From: Straminergon stramineum
Lineage: Eukaryota; Streptophyta; Bryopsida; Hypnales; Calliergonaceae
Direction of reading: 5' to 3'
Assembly: GCA_963920665.1 (NCBI GenBank)
Contig: OY987272.1
Location: 10,049,001-10,113,000, forward strand
DNA length: 64,000 nt
Position numbers and translations under genes: made by a program. Shown piece by piece: positions 23,501-35,400 of this stretch (positions are counted from its first letter, which is position 1; each line of letters begins with the position of its first letter). The notes beneath the pieces were generated by a model. It was not told where the DNA came from. It worked only from the letters and a program-made list of their open reading frames with translations, and searched no databases.

Positions 23501-25073
23501 TCCTTTAGTTGTTAACCTTTAGACATCCAAAGTCATCTCCAAAATTGACAATTTGAAAAAAATCATTATAAAGTGCTATTTGGAAGCATATTTTGGAATT
23601 GATACACAAATAAAAATTGTAGACTGAAAGTTGTAGATTCCATCTATATGGTTAGATTCACCAATGCTATTACCAACATTTTTTTATAAATTTTGAAAGG
23701 GAAATTTCAAAATTCCTTGTAAATTCGATTATAAGCAAATATTGTCATTTTTTGAATAAATTTTATTGGAATAAATTTAAAATGAGGTTCTCTTCACATG
23801 TGATTTTAAAAAAATTTTGTGTTCTTAAAATCTATGATCTTATTTTCACAAATTCCATTTTGAACTAGAATCAATGCAATTTCAATTTGGTCAACCACTT
23901 GACATACTTGCACATTGGTAATTTTAGAAAAATATGTATTCTAGTAACACCAAATCCAACAAGTAGATAGGATAACAACTTGATAAATTATCTCCACAAA
24001 TTATAATAACTTTCATCTAAGCATTGAGGAGGATGAAACTCCAATTTCAATTTGTTCATTGTTTAGAAAATGGATGTCGGAGCGCTTAGGGTTTGAGAAG
24101 ATGAACTTTTGAAATTTCCTTATAAGGAATATTTTATTATTATTTGAAGGTGATTTCTAGTGTAGAATGACAAAAAGAATTTACACTATGATGTTCTCTA
24201 TAAAAATATACTCTTACAAAAACCCAGATTCCTTCAATTAAAGTGATTTGTATGTGATATTACTTTTCTTCCACTTCTTCTTCAAAAATTCACTATTATA
24301 ATTTCAAATCTTCAAACAAATGTGAAAACTTTATGACTTACAAAAGATATGTGATTTCATCTATGAAAACAAAGAATAAAAATATTTCATTCACATATAG
24401 TGGCAAAATAAAACATACGTAGTGAAAGACATTGAAATTTTAACTACATGGTCATATCGCTTTGTCCTCCACATAAGAATCAAGGTGGGCACCTCCAAAT
24501 GCGCCACTAACCCAAATCCACCCACATCACTTTGCATGCATCTCCCAAATCAATATATACCATATGGAAGAATGATTTTAGAACATCCACACAACATTGG
24601 TAACTGTAGTTAGGGGGTCCCTTTTGCTTCCACAAGAAGTAGGAGCCTCCAACATGGCAACTTCCTAGCTAGCCAATGACTCTTTTGCAACCTTCCATTC
24701 ATCCAATGACACTAAACAATGTTGCAACTTTCCAACCATCCAATGATTCTCTTCAAATCATAACTAAGTTTACTCCCAAGCATGTATGAGAGAGGCATCA
24801 TCCCTCCTCCAAGGGTGAATGGTTTAGGCTGGTTGCCAATGTTGCGTACCAAAACAAACTTTGACCCTTCATAACTTTTGCATATGATATCCAAATATCA
24901 TGTTCTTTGGTGCGTTGAAACCTCCTTTCACCTAACAACAAGAAAATATGAAAATTTGACCAATCTAATAATAGTAGTAACTAGGCACAGTTGCAAATTA
25001 AAAGTGGGAGTTTGGGGTGTACCCACCTTCCAGCAACAAAAACGACCATGACTATTTGGTCACTACACTTTCT
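20560..25073. other. AT-rich intergenic DNA
   Basis: No gene recognised on either strand. It holds one TA-flanked MITE (22454-22996), listed separately. Many short frames occur but none shows conserved motifs or sustained length. Confidence 0.6.
22454..22996. mobile_element. TA-flanked MITE with AGGTAAAC ends, related to 62631-63148
   Basis: The left end is TA then AGGTAAACTTGTC and the right end is GTAGGTTTACCT then TA. The relative at 62631-63148 has the same ends, and the interior block around 22785-22850 matches 62770-62835 in inverted orientation (shared GTAGTCTA.AGACT and TTGTACACTTCAAAAA). Length is 543 bp, non-coding. A TA duplication suggests Tc1/mariner-type mobilisation, but the class is not proven. 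Confidence 0.55.
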
Positions 25074-25077
25074 TTAA

Positions 25078-25299
25078 CCCTTGAACACCGGGCTGGTGAC
25101 CGTGGAAATCAGGCATTTTGGAATTGTGTGACATCATCTACTTTACAAAAATCAAAAATAATCATTGGGAATCAAACTACTGTTGAAGATCTTCCCTTTT
25201 CACCCCTAATTCCGAGGATGAATAGTTGCACTTCTGTCCTATACAGGAGAATTCCTTGTCATTCATCAGACGAAAAACGTCCGCCTCGGCGTTTAGGGG
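25078..25299 (+). mobile_element. TTAA-flanked MITE, family A copy 1
   Basis: 222 bp flanked by TTAA on both sides (25074-25077 and 25300-25303). Ends: CCCTTGAACACCGGGCTGGT and, on the other strand, CCCCTAAACGCCGAGGCGGA, an imperfect inverted repeat of about 17-20 bp. The interior (GACATCATCTACTTTACAAA, GATCTTCC, GAGGATGAATAGTTGCA) is shared with 37648-37870 (inverted) and 57203-57405. No coding capacity. Confidence 0.75.
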
Positions 25300-25303
25300 T
25301 TAA

Positions 25304-26051
25304 GAGTTCAGAAACTGAAGCCCCCCACCGGCTTTCTAGAGTCTTGTTCACTCTGGTTCAATCAGTCCTGCAGATCAGCAGATGTTCCTTATTTTTTTTA
25401 TAACTTATTTTATAGATTTTGTAAGCAATTTGGAGGTTAGTGAGGGTGGGCTTTCTGATCTCGGTCAGCGCCCCCCTAAAAAGGAATTTCCAGATGGCCA
25501 GCTTCAAGAGTTTCGTACCTTAAAATTAAATTTAGTTGTGGTTTGGCTCCAAGCAATGTCCAGGAAGAACCGGCCGCTAGTTAGCCAGTGGAATTGGTAA
25601 AAAAACCAGTTGCAATTTGAAAACATTGGTTGAAAACCGATGGAAAAAACAAAGAAAATCGATTTTGAATGGAAAATAGAGAAAATAACCAGATTTTGTA
25701 CTTGAATAAATGTTTCAAAATGGGAATTGAAGGAAAATAGCCGGTAAAACTCAAAAAACTCCCCGAACACTAGCTCCAACTCACACTACTATTGTGTGTA
25801 AGCTTACCAAGGCATGTAGACTTGAAGAATTTGTCTACAATTGATTTCCACATAAATTTAAAGAAACAAACAAATCAGATAGACACCAATAACTTACTGA
25901 CAAAAGAAACACAACACCAAACTCCATCAAACTGAGTTCAATTGCTTCAAGGAGTTTTGTTTTGTATTTTTCTCAAACTCCGTTTTTTGCTTGGGTTTTT
26001 GGTCCCTCATTGCACACACTTTATCATTAGCCACTCTATTGTTTCAAATTC
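25304..26051. other. Intergenic DNA between two TTAA-flanked elements
   Basis: Short overlapping frames at 25382-25779 show no protein similarity. I see no gene and no clear repeat boundary here. Confidence 0.5.
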
Positions 26052-26055
26052 TTAA

Positions 26056-26834
26056 CCTCAAAATGCCCGAAAGGTGGGGTCTTTTCCCTCCAAAATCACC
26101 TCTACATTGTCATTTCTAAAATGAAAGTATAATTCTTTCTTAGAATCATTTTTTGAAAAATACAACTATAGGATCTTATTCATCACTATCAAGTTATTTT
26201 ACCTTCAAATTTTCAAGGGCTTTGACCCAACAAGTTTTGAGATCTTCAATCAAGGTTCAATTTGTTTGTTTCTTAAATAGTTTTTTTCTCAAGCGTAATG
26301 ACTTTAAGAATCCATATTTCAAGGCAGAGTTTTTGTCCAAATCAAAAGTTATTCTCAAAAAAGAAGAATTTGTCTTTATTGACAAATGCAATTATAAATA
26401 GCTAAAAACATGCATGCCTATTTTCACAAGGATTAGAGTAGTCGAAGATTGTTTTTAGAGACTTTCAATCAAGTAGGTACATTTGGGAAAAACAAAGATT
26501 TCATTTGACAATGCCCATTCACAATATGCTCCAACCAATCATCTCCTTGCCCACTTGTACACTAGTGGAATTTTTTTTCTTGGGATGGCCTTGGATTGGC
26601 TAGCTTTCTCTCCCAAGACAATCTAAAGTGAACATTTCTTGAAATGCTTGACTTTAAAAACTCACTGAAGGCAAAGTTTTTGTTCAAATCAAAAGATTTT
26701 TTCAACTTTGGAAAGAAAATTTCATGAACTACAAGAAAAGAAATATGAAATTACAAAAAATGTATTATGGGTGGAACCATGCAGCCCTTGAAGTTGTGTA
26801 ATGACCACAACATGGTTTATTAGGCATTGAGGGG
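26056..26834. mobile_element. TTAA-flanked non-autonomous element (E7)
   Basis: TTAA flanks at 26052-26055 and 26835-26838. Left end CCTCAAAATGCCCGAAAGG; right end, opposite strand, CCCCTCAATGCCTAATAAAC, so the inverted repeat is about 17 bp and imperfect. Length 779 bp, no transposase frame. It belongs by end structure with the other TTAA elements. Confidence 0.55.
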
Positions 26835-26838
26835 TTAA

Positions 26839-28870
26839 TAGTACTAACTAATACATGAAGGTTAGATTTGGTACTCAAGTGCCAAAATTGAATTTCGGTG
26901 TCAAATTCTCAAGGGTCCATATCACTTTACACCATTTATAAGATGTCATGTGGCACTTTTTTACAAGAATGACTTAATTTTTGCCGAATCTAACCTTTGC
27001 ATAGGGTATGAAATGTGATAACTATGGAAATTTATTTTCTTACAATAAATAATTTTTCAAAAAAAATAAGATTGGATTGCAATTGGGAAATAATGTAGAG
27101 CACACTTTCAATATCAATTTCAAATATGTTATCTCAATATTCCAAAATTTAAGAGCACATTTGAGTTGAATGTAAGAACATACAACATCAAAGCTATGCA
27201 AATGTTTCATACTTTAATCTATGAGCCAAAGTCTGAAAAATGGCTTTTGGTGTGTATAGTGGGTTGGCCCATAATGTTGATAAACTCAAGGGCATCATCA
27301 CCTCCCCCACCCACCCCTCTATATTGAGCCCTCATGGCAAGCATTAGAGAAAATCTAGATTCTATAGAGGGAAATTTGACTTTGGCTAGCAATTCACATA
27401 CAACAGAAAGTACCAAAAAATATGTAAAAAAAATGAAAAATCATATACCACGTAATTGTTTTTTGGGCCACCACAAAATACAAAAGGGTGGACTTTTCAA
27501 ATTTGAGAATGCAAATAGGCACCTACACAATCCATTATAGTACTCTTGGCCATATTACTAATATCCAAGGAATTCTAGAAATTTGGGTCTACAATTTAGA
27601 GCATCTGAAAGTTGTTCCAAAAAATAACAAATGCTTTTGATCTAAAATATTGTTTTTAATTAGTAATAAATTCTTATGTCCTTAACAAGCCAACTTGACT
27701 ATAGCATTCTAACTTAAATGTAAAGGTAGGGAGCCTTTGTTTTTTGGGAATCAAAACTTTTTTCACTATAGAACATTTTGAATACAAGCTTGTTGGCCAT
27801 ATATTGTAGGCCATTGTAATAAAAATATATTCTTGTTACAATTATAAAAGCACCTAGGCAAATGCACTCTATGCTAGACCAAAGTTCGTAGCAATACATC
27901 CATAAAAGTCCAATTCATTTTTTTGCATATAATCCCTAAATTTTTAGATTTTTTTTCTATAATTTCTTTATAGTGTGTTAAAGAAAAAGATGAAAAATTT
28001 CCTTGAAATTTCTTTTGTATGTGTATATAAAAAAAATTCAAAGATGACATCAAATTTTGATTTATTTCAATAAATTGTAGACATGAAGATAATGAAAATT
28101 AAGCCTAATGAAAATAGACCATCCTTAGAAATACTTATTACAATTATTTCTACAAGATAGATTTATGTAAAGTTGGTTTTAAGTATATCTAATGTATCCC
28201 CCCAAATGAATACTATTTCTAATAAAATAATCATACAAGATAGTCCATACCTACAAATCCAATGGTGCTAGTATGTGAGCCCAAGAATGCGAGCTTGTGA
28301 GCATTGAGCTTACATTATAGGTACCTATAATATAGATACCCCACACTATAGAAGGTGTATGTATCATAAACACCTATAATATGGGTATTTGTAACATATA
28401 TACCCTATAATCATAGATGGTTTCTATGGTATATACACCTTTAACATAGGTGTATAGTATTATAGGCTCATAGGCTCATACTCCTATGCTCACATAATAG
28501 CAACCCTCCCTACAAATCTAAAGACACAACTCTACATATTTCAAACCAAAACATTTGATTATATATATACCTATTTCAATATAATTCCTTCTTTTGCAAA
28601 ATAATTGAATTGCTAATAGATCAATGAATCTTTATCTTTACTGTTGTGGACTTTGACAATATGTAAAGAGTACATTTCAAAGTCCTTTACAAATAGAGTG
28701 TAAACAATTTTGCAAAGATTTATTTTTAATTTTATAGATCACGAAGTATACATCATTAATATTTGTCCTTTTACATGTTCTATGTATTTTTTTAAATGAT
28801 AAGAATTAAAAAAAAATGAAATAAGGACTCTAACAACCCATATTGTTCCAACATAGTGTGCATTTGCTCA
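26839..28870. other. AT-rich intergenic DNA
   Basis: No gene recognised. The second copy of the repeat described at 16555-16735 lies at about 28290-28510, with alternating TATAGGTA/TATAATATGG text and the terminal CACATAATAGCAAC. Confidence 0.5.
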
Positions 28871-28926
28871 CACTAGAAGAAACTTGCGTTGTTTTTTGTT
28901 GAAACCAATGCAAGTTTCTTCTAGTG
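28871..28926. mobile_element. 56-bp miniature CACTA fold-back element
   Basis: Ends CACTAGAAGAAACTTG...CAAGTTTCTTCTAGTG form a 21-bp inverted repeat with one mismatch around a 14-bp loop. It is flanked by TCA on both sides (28868-28870 and 28927-28929), the 3-bp target duplication expected for CACTA elements. The terminus matches the plant CACTA consensus CACTACAAGAAA at 11 of 12 positions. Confidence 0.7.
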
Positions 28927-28929
28927 TCA

Positions 28930-29060
28930 CCTACAAGTTTAGCTCAATGGCTTTGGCATTTGTACACTAGTGAGGTAGTCATAAGTTAAAACCTGAGTAT
29001 TCGCTGGGAGTTTACCACTATAGTCCACCCAACTACGGTGGAGGGCAATGACCTTGTTGT
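28930..29060 (+). mobile_element. tRNA-derived SINE-like unit, degenerate
   Basis: A perfect pol III A box (TAGCTCAATGG, 28940-28950) is followed after 33 bp by a degenerate B box (AGTTAAAACCT, 28984-28994). The spacing matches tRNA-type promoters. No cloverleaf folds, so it is not a tRNA gene. The 3' limit is unknown and set at the start of the next fold-back. Confidence 0.4.
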
Positions 29061-29066
29061 CATATA

Positions 29067-29285
29067 AGGTAGGCGAACCCAATACCAACCATTGACCCAA
29101 TACCACCCAAATGTAAGACCATCATTGATCTTAGAGTGAGAATCTATGATAGTAATACATGCCTTAACTTCACTTATTGTGAAATTAAGGCATGTACTTC
29201 TATCATAGATTCTCATTCTAAGATCAACAAGGGTCCTACATTTGGGTGGTATTAGGTCATTGGTTGGTATTGGGTTTGCCTACCT
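29067..29285. mobile_element. Fold-back MITE with near-complete inverted arms and TA flanks
   Basis: The arms start AGGTAGGCGAACCCAATACC on the left and AGGTAGGCAAACCCAATACC on the opposite strand at the right, and pair through about 100 bp each to a short loop near 29170-29180. TA occurs just outside both ends (29065-29066 and 29286-29287). There is no coding capacity. A transcript would fold into a long hairpin that could feed small-RNA production. Confidence 0.75.
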
Positions 29286-29579
29286 TACATGCACCAATGA
29301 ATTTATTAGGAGAGGAACATGTCAGTTCTTTACATGATCTATCTCCTAATGGAGGCATAGAGGATGGATTTCACTATTCAAATCTCTACAAGAGAATTCA
29401 ATGTCTAATTCAACAAGAAAAACCAAAAATATACATTGATTTGGATAATTTTTTAGAATATTTTTGTTTAAATAATAATCAACACTTTTTGGTTTCTTTT
29501 ATTTCTTCATGTGGTGAAATTTGGAAAAATTATAATTATTTGAAAATCCTCCGTATAGGCAAACCTGCCATATGAATTG

Positions 29580-29715
29580 AATTGCCACATAGGCAAAATT
29601 GCCGTATAAGCAGACCCACTACACTACGTGAGCAAGGCTACCAATGGAGTTTGAACCCACAACCACTAATGAAAGAAAATATAGCTTCAACCATTGTACC
29701 AAAGGTTGGAGCTTT
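29580..29715 (-). mobile_element. tRNA-derived SINE-like unit with intact A and B boxes
   Basis: On the minus strand the A box TGGTACAATGG (29701-29691) is followed after 33 bp by the B box GGTTCAAACTCC (29657-29646). Both fit the pol III consensus. Downstream are three short repeats of GGCA(A/G)(T/G)TTTGCCTAT type at about 29540-29610. No cloverleaf tRNA is formed, so a SINE is the likely reading; the 3' end and target duplication were not found. Confidence 0.45.
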
Positions 29716-30786
29716 ATTTATATAATAGGTAGTTTGTTTGTTTTGTTTGTTTTACTCTATTTTTATTGATTTTATATAAAGTTATTATTTAAGATCTTGT
29801 TTTTTGGTCAAATCAATAAAATTATGTTGACTAATGTTTTTAAGATTTCGAAATCAACAAAGCCCAATTTTTTTGTCATAATCAATGTAAATGCATTGAT
29901 CTTCTGTTGATTAGGGCCCCTATTTCTTGTAGTTGATTTAGATAGTTGAATCATTTCTAATAAACACTTCATACACCTTAGTCTTTCAGACAAGGTTAAC
30001 CATCTTATTTTTTTTTGTTACAAATGATGTCATAGATGGACCCTCTACCTTCCCATTCATAAATGTTACAATAGGACATGGTAGAGCTTGGTTGCAAATG
30101 CCTCCAAATCATCTCCTTCGAAACCTAGCCAAATTCCTTTAGAGAGCCCTGTAAACTAGATTTTGCACTTCCACAAAACCTAGGAAACAATAGTATAGGG
30201 GTTCTTTGTTTTAGAAAAGGGTTAAATCAGTCTAACATTTTACAACTAAAGTCACTTACAAATAGATTTATGTTTACAAGTTTAGTAGAATATTATATCA
30301 CTTTTATTCTCGTGTATAAAATTTGTTGGCTAGTCCGTTACCAATGTCTGTATAAAGTCCCAGTCCTATATAGTGTTCTAAGGGATGTCTAATCATTCTT
30401 TGTCAAATAAATCAGGTTTTGTCAAATGAATCTTATATGATGCATGCTCTAGAACTTAATCATAACAAGATAATACTTATAAAATAGTACACATAATTTA
30501 TTAATTATTCTTTTTTATGTTTAGGTCAAATTGTCTAGTCAATCTACAGCTATCTTGTTCATGCAAGAATGTCTAGCGTTTTTGTATTCTATGTCAAATG
30601 GTTCCCAGTTGTGAAATGTATGATGATGTCAAATAGTTCTGAATTCTTTTGCTTTTGCCAAATTATGTCAAATGAATCCAAACCAACAAGGGTTAACATA
30701 CGAATATAACCTTGGAACAATTTATATTTGGGCCATATCTATAGAACCAATGACCAACACTTTAAAACAAATCACAATTTATTCTA
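29716..30786. other. AT-rich intergenic DNA
   Basis: No gene or clear repeat boundary recognised. Confidence 0.5.
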
Positions 30787-30789
30787 TTA

Positions 30790-30994
30790 CACTACAAGAG
30801 AAAGGGGGTGTTTTAATTAAAGTCCTAGACATATAGTCCTATATGTAATGACTTGAAAGGGTTTTTCTTAGTAAAAATTTACTAGAAATACATGTTTGTC
30901 TAGTAAATTTTGACTAAAAACACCCATTTAAGGTCATTACTTATAGGACTATATGTCTAGGACTATACTTAAAACACCCCTTTCTCTTGTAGTG
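30790..30994. mobile_element. 205-bp CACTA MITE (fold-back) with 3-bp target duplication
   Basis: Ends CACTACAAGAGAAAGGGGGT...CCCCTTTCTCTTGTAGTG are the classic plant CACTA terminus CACTACAAGA(A/G)A. TTA lies directly on both sides (30787-30789 and 30995-30997). The inverted repeat continues inward through AGTCCTAGACATATAGTCCT and AAAAACACCC, so almost the whole element folds back. It is non-coding and must have been moved by an autonomous CACTA element elsewhere. Confidence 0.9.
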
Positions 30995-31149
30995 TTATAC
31001 AAACCCTAAAACCAAATACTTAAATACAACAAAACATAAGTATATATTGCAAAGAACCACCCATAGACCTAAGAGCATAAGATCCAACTTTAGAAATAAG
31101 CATATAAAATAATATTTAAAAATTAACTCTATATATGTATATATTAAAA

Positions 31150-32260
31150 CAGCCCTATAGACGTGCTTGAGACCCAAAGGTGTACCCCGAAGCCCAAACC
31201 CATGGACTAGGAAGCCGAATACCAGACGCCGAAGCCCAAAACCAAGGACAGCAACCTCATTACCACTGTACAGCCTTTAACCGTGGAAAACTGTAAAAAA
31301 ATGAACCGGGACCTATTCCCGTGGGTAGCAGACCCTATGACCGTGTGACCAACCCTATGGCCGTGTTCACATCAGACTGCGCGCGCCTATCTGCACGCCG
31401 AACCTGCGTCTGCTTCGACCTTCGTTGCAATTCAAATTTGTGTTCGTTTTAATCGAATTTTTGTAAATTTTGTCCTGATTCTTACTCATCATTACCTTCT
31501 TGATCTATACGACCTTCTTCAGCACCGAATTGATACAGAATTTTCTAAATTTCTACATTTGAGGAAGAGGCCAGGTTGATGCCAATTTCAGAATTTCTAT
31601 CAATTTGTTCACAATTTCTCTCCAGCGATTGAAATTTCATGAATTTCGCATTCAACACATACAAGGCACAAGGAATCCGCCCTTCGGATTTCACCATTTT
31701 TTTTAGACTTCGTAATTTTCCTCACCCCAGTCTTTCTATCAATGTTGAAATTTAATTCGAAAATCCAAGAATTCAATCTGGAATTGGAGGATTGTGCTTA
31801 CGGAGAAGATTGAATCGTCTGCACTCAATCCATCGATTGGTAACCAGGGTTTGGCGAGTTCTTTTGTTTTCTCTTGTTCCTCCGATCTGCTCCTCCTCCG
31901 TTCGGGTTGCCGCAGGTAGGATTTTGGTTCCACTCGCTCAGACTCCCGCTCAAGGCAGCTTGAATCGACCCGATCCGTTTGTTTTTTGTTTTTTTTCTCA
32001 TCCACCACGCGAATTCGACTTTTGGAATCGCAGTCACTCCGAATCTCACAACCCACAAACAATCTCAATACATCTGGAAAAATTTTTCTGTCCAAACTTC
32101 TGCCAATTCACCGCGTTGCTTCTTCTAGGTTGGTGCTAATCGACCAACTTCCAGAAAGCTTTCAACCTTGCTTCCTTGTTAGCCTCAAGTTGGTCTTTCA
32201 CTTCTTCCGTTTGTTGTTTTCTTTGTCTTGTAGCCAGAACAAATGACAACAATATGCGAA
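31150..32260. other. Less AT-rich block of unknown nature
   Basis: Base composition shifts here relative to both flanks, with C/T-rich text and a GCGCGCGCC-type run near 31378. Overlapping frames on both strands at 31739-32246 lack any recognisable domain. It could be an abandoned promoter and leader, or a long terminal repeat without its partner. I cannot assign it. Confidence 0.35.
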
Positions 32261-33655
32261 TTCAAAAAAATACACACAATAACAATCATGAATATATAAT
32301 CTCAAAGCACACAATGCAAAATAATAATATCAATTCTAAATAAAATTTGGGTCTTACAAATGCTCATTGATTGTTTAGTTTTTTAGTTTTTTTTATAGTT
32401 TTTCTAAAAAACAAACTGGTGGAAATTTGAAGGGGTGTGATCTAAGTCACACCTCATTCATCCAAGTGTTTTTTTATTTTTATTTTTGTTTTTATTTTTA
32501 ATTATTTTTTTTCATCCATACTATGCTAATAGTCCTATTTACACTTAGAAATGCAATTTAACTTTAATTTTGAGTTAACTTTTAATTTTTTTCCTACTTC
32601 AGGGGCCCCTAATAGCTTAAAATAATCTAAATTTACTATTTTAAGAAAAAAAATCTTTTGACAAGCCCATTTTCTCGCTCCAAAGTGGAGATGTTTTTAC
32701 TTCACTTTGCTATTGACCACCACTCTTAATGCCTAGTGAGAACATACTTCAAAGAGAAGGAAAGATAACTTTGGTTTGAAAGACTAGCTTGAATGAAGAG
32801 CCTCATGGACCTAGGTGGCAAATCCCTTCGAAATATATTTGAAGGATTTAAAATTGAAAGGATGTTGAAGACACCAAGTGTCCAATGGATGACTTTTTCT
32901 ATTCACTATAAAAACAAAGAATGCATAGGTTATTGGCCCAAAATTTGAATCATATTTGAGTGGATACCTATCATCACGGCGGTGTCTTTCTAGGGTTAAC
33001 CCTCATATGATGATGGAGACACTAAGTGTCCAATGGATGACCAAAAATCCTTCCATATAAGGCATAAGTGTAGTTGTTCATCCTTTAAATTTTGTGCAAA
33101 TAGGGTAGAGGTCTTATGCTATAGTTTAACCTCCAATGATCACTTTAAAAAAATTTAAATAGATGATTCACCCTATAACAAAAAAGATGATTTCCATGGT
33201 GACCAACTGTCCTTCCAGGGTAAAGGATGTAAGGTAGTCTACTCTTAAAGTGACCTTTTAAGAACTAATTGCATTCGGGGAAAGTTAAACTCCTTGCAAC
33301 AATTTTCAGTATATTTTTTGGGACGGGGTGAACTGAACCCCTTGCTTGTCTCCAAGGGAAAAATCTGAAATTTTTTATTTGCCACATGTGATAAAATTTG
33401 CAAATTTTGAATTCATACGTGCAATAAGAGACCCCAAATTAGCTATGAGAGGTTTAGAAACAAAATGAATGAGGCACAAAATAGGGGGGCTTTTTTTTTT
33501 ACTTGTGACCCTAGATTAACTTGGGGGGACGAGCAAGGGGGTCAGTTCACCCTGGCCATTTTTCGTTGGAAGCAAAAAATGGAATTGGCATCTAACTCAA
33601 GTTGTTTCATATTTTATGGACCTTTATGAAATTAATTACTAATCTTTGAAGTTGA
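32261..33655. other. AT-rich intergenic DNA
   Basis: No gene recognised. The phrase AAGTGTCCAATGGATGA occurs twice (near 32875 and 33030) about 155 bp apart, suggesting a diverged internal duplication. A GGGTTAACCC palindrome occurs near 32993. Confidence 0.45.
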
Positions 33656-35400
33656 AACGCAGTGGTCACAAAAAGCGACCACCTCCAGAAATGTACACTA
33701 CTGAGACATTTGTTAGTGGTGGCTTTTAGAGCACCCTTCAGTACCTCAGCTTTTCGCCCAGCCCCTGGATTGGGAGCATCTACAATTTACAAGGATCAGT
33801 GTCCACGGCCAGTTTGTGTGTCGTACAGTACAAGTAAGGCAGTGATCAATTAAGTTTTTCTTCTGCCATCGCAAGAGCGTGAATCAAAGCAGCTGGCGGG
33901 ATGCTTGTAAACCTACAGTACACTTACACTTCTTCTGCCATCGCAAGAGCGTGAATCGAAGCAGCTGGCGGGATGCTTGTAACCTACTGTCCACTTACAC
34001 TTTGTTTGCTTGTGGCCTGAATTGTGGGTTCAGTTGTCCGCGGCCTGAGAATGGGAAGGAACAATTCCTATTTCGCACATGTGCCATGCAGGATTTGTGG
34101 ATACGGCATCTTGGGACTTTGGGAGAACTCTCACTCATCAGTTTGGACCAATTTCCATGACACCAAGTCAGCTCCTTCAACCAAGAATAACACGTGCATT
34201 TGCTTTAAAAAGAATACCGGAATTACTTTACTACAGCTGTCGTCCCACCTGGCTTTACAGGTGGGATTATCTGTCCACTGTTACGGAGTATTTCACAATC
34301 TACAGTGCATAACATTCTTTACTACCAATGAGGCAAGGGTCCGTTTGCATCCTTAGAGAGGGAACTAGACAAGGAACAAAATTGTCTTCCGTCTACGGGC
34401 TCCTCGGCCAACCCCAATGGCGCAATCCTTGAATTAACTGTTAAGTTCCTTCCAGGTATCTAGCAAAGCATAATACCTCCCCAGAACGGGGAGGACTCAG
34501 TTATGGCCTGGACGCCTGGTTATACAATGCACTGTACCCTTGCACTCCCACCTGCATTGCTTATTAATTAGCAAGCGTAGGTGGAATGTGAGGTGAACAG
34601 TGAGGTGGCACTGCGGAGAACTGGAGAATTAAGTGCTTTTCGCAGATAACGTAATCACGACAGTTTTTTCGAAACAACTGAAGCGCTTCCAAATGAAGAT
34701 TTCCGTCCTTTGAGGGTGGTCCTGCATATTGTCGCAACTTTGTGGCCATCACGTTATATTGCCTCCATTGTTATTCGTCGGAGCATGTACTATTGACGGG
34801 AGCATACACTGATGGGGAGCGAGCACAGGAGCATACAACTTGATAGATCTGACCGAAATTCGACGACTCTGACTTGCTTCAGAAGATTCTTGGAGGAGGG
34901 TTCTGCTTTTTCTCAAGGGCAGTTGTGTTGCTCAATGGACTTGCATAGTAACCACACAACGACAACCCCAGCAAGAGCAATTACATACGACGAAGAGGAG
35001 GCCCATAGGGTTTCGCAATCCCAGTTCAAATCACAATGTAACTTATGATGTCAGTTCCAGTGCTTGATGGTGCAAGAGGCTTGCCTAAGATGTACCTGGG
35101 GATGCGAAAGCAGAGCAACATGGATGGGGTTAAGAGATCGTGCACACCAAACTGACAAGTTGAAAGACTCCAAGACCCAGAGGGTTTTGCTTGAGGTTAG
35201 AGCAAGATCTTGGAGGAGATTAACGACGAGGCGCTCGAGAATTTACACTGTTGTAAAGTTGCTTGAGGGATTGGACATCGACTGCCAAGTTGGTAGATAT
35301 TGCAGATTCATGAAATTGAGAAATGTGCAACAGCAAATAAGTATGAGTAGCCGGCGTAAGTTTGTTGAACACTGAACCAACAACCTTTTCTTGCAAAACC
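33656..35400. other. Gene-like but unassigned block upstream of AT-rich DNA
   Basis: This is clearly less AT-rich than its surroundings. The frame at 34079-34312 (+) reads like protein (GRTLTHQFGPISMTPSQLLQ...), and 35064-35375 (+) is open for 103 codons, but I recognise no family and no consistent exon structure. It may be a decayed gene, or a long non-coding RNA locus. A 72-bp direct duplication lies at its left end. Confidence 0.3.
33859..34002. repeat. 72-bp direct duplication (two copies)
   Basis: TTCTGCCATCGCAAGAGCGT recurs at 33861 and 33933, each followed by GAATC(A/G)AAGCAGCTGGCGGG, ATGCTTGTAA and a CCACTTACACT-type end. Only a few substitutions and one deleted A separate the copies. 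Confidence 0.9.

Noticed and set aside
28930..28994. Possible functional tRNA gene at the A/B boxes
   Set aside because: The B box is degenerate and no acceptor stem or anticodon loop can be formed.
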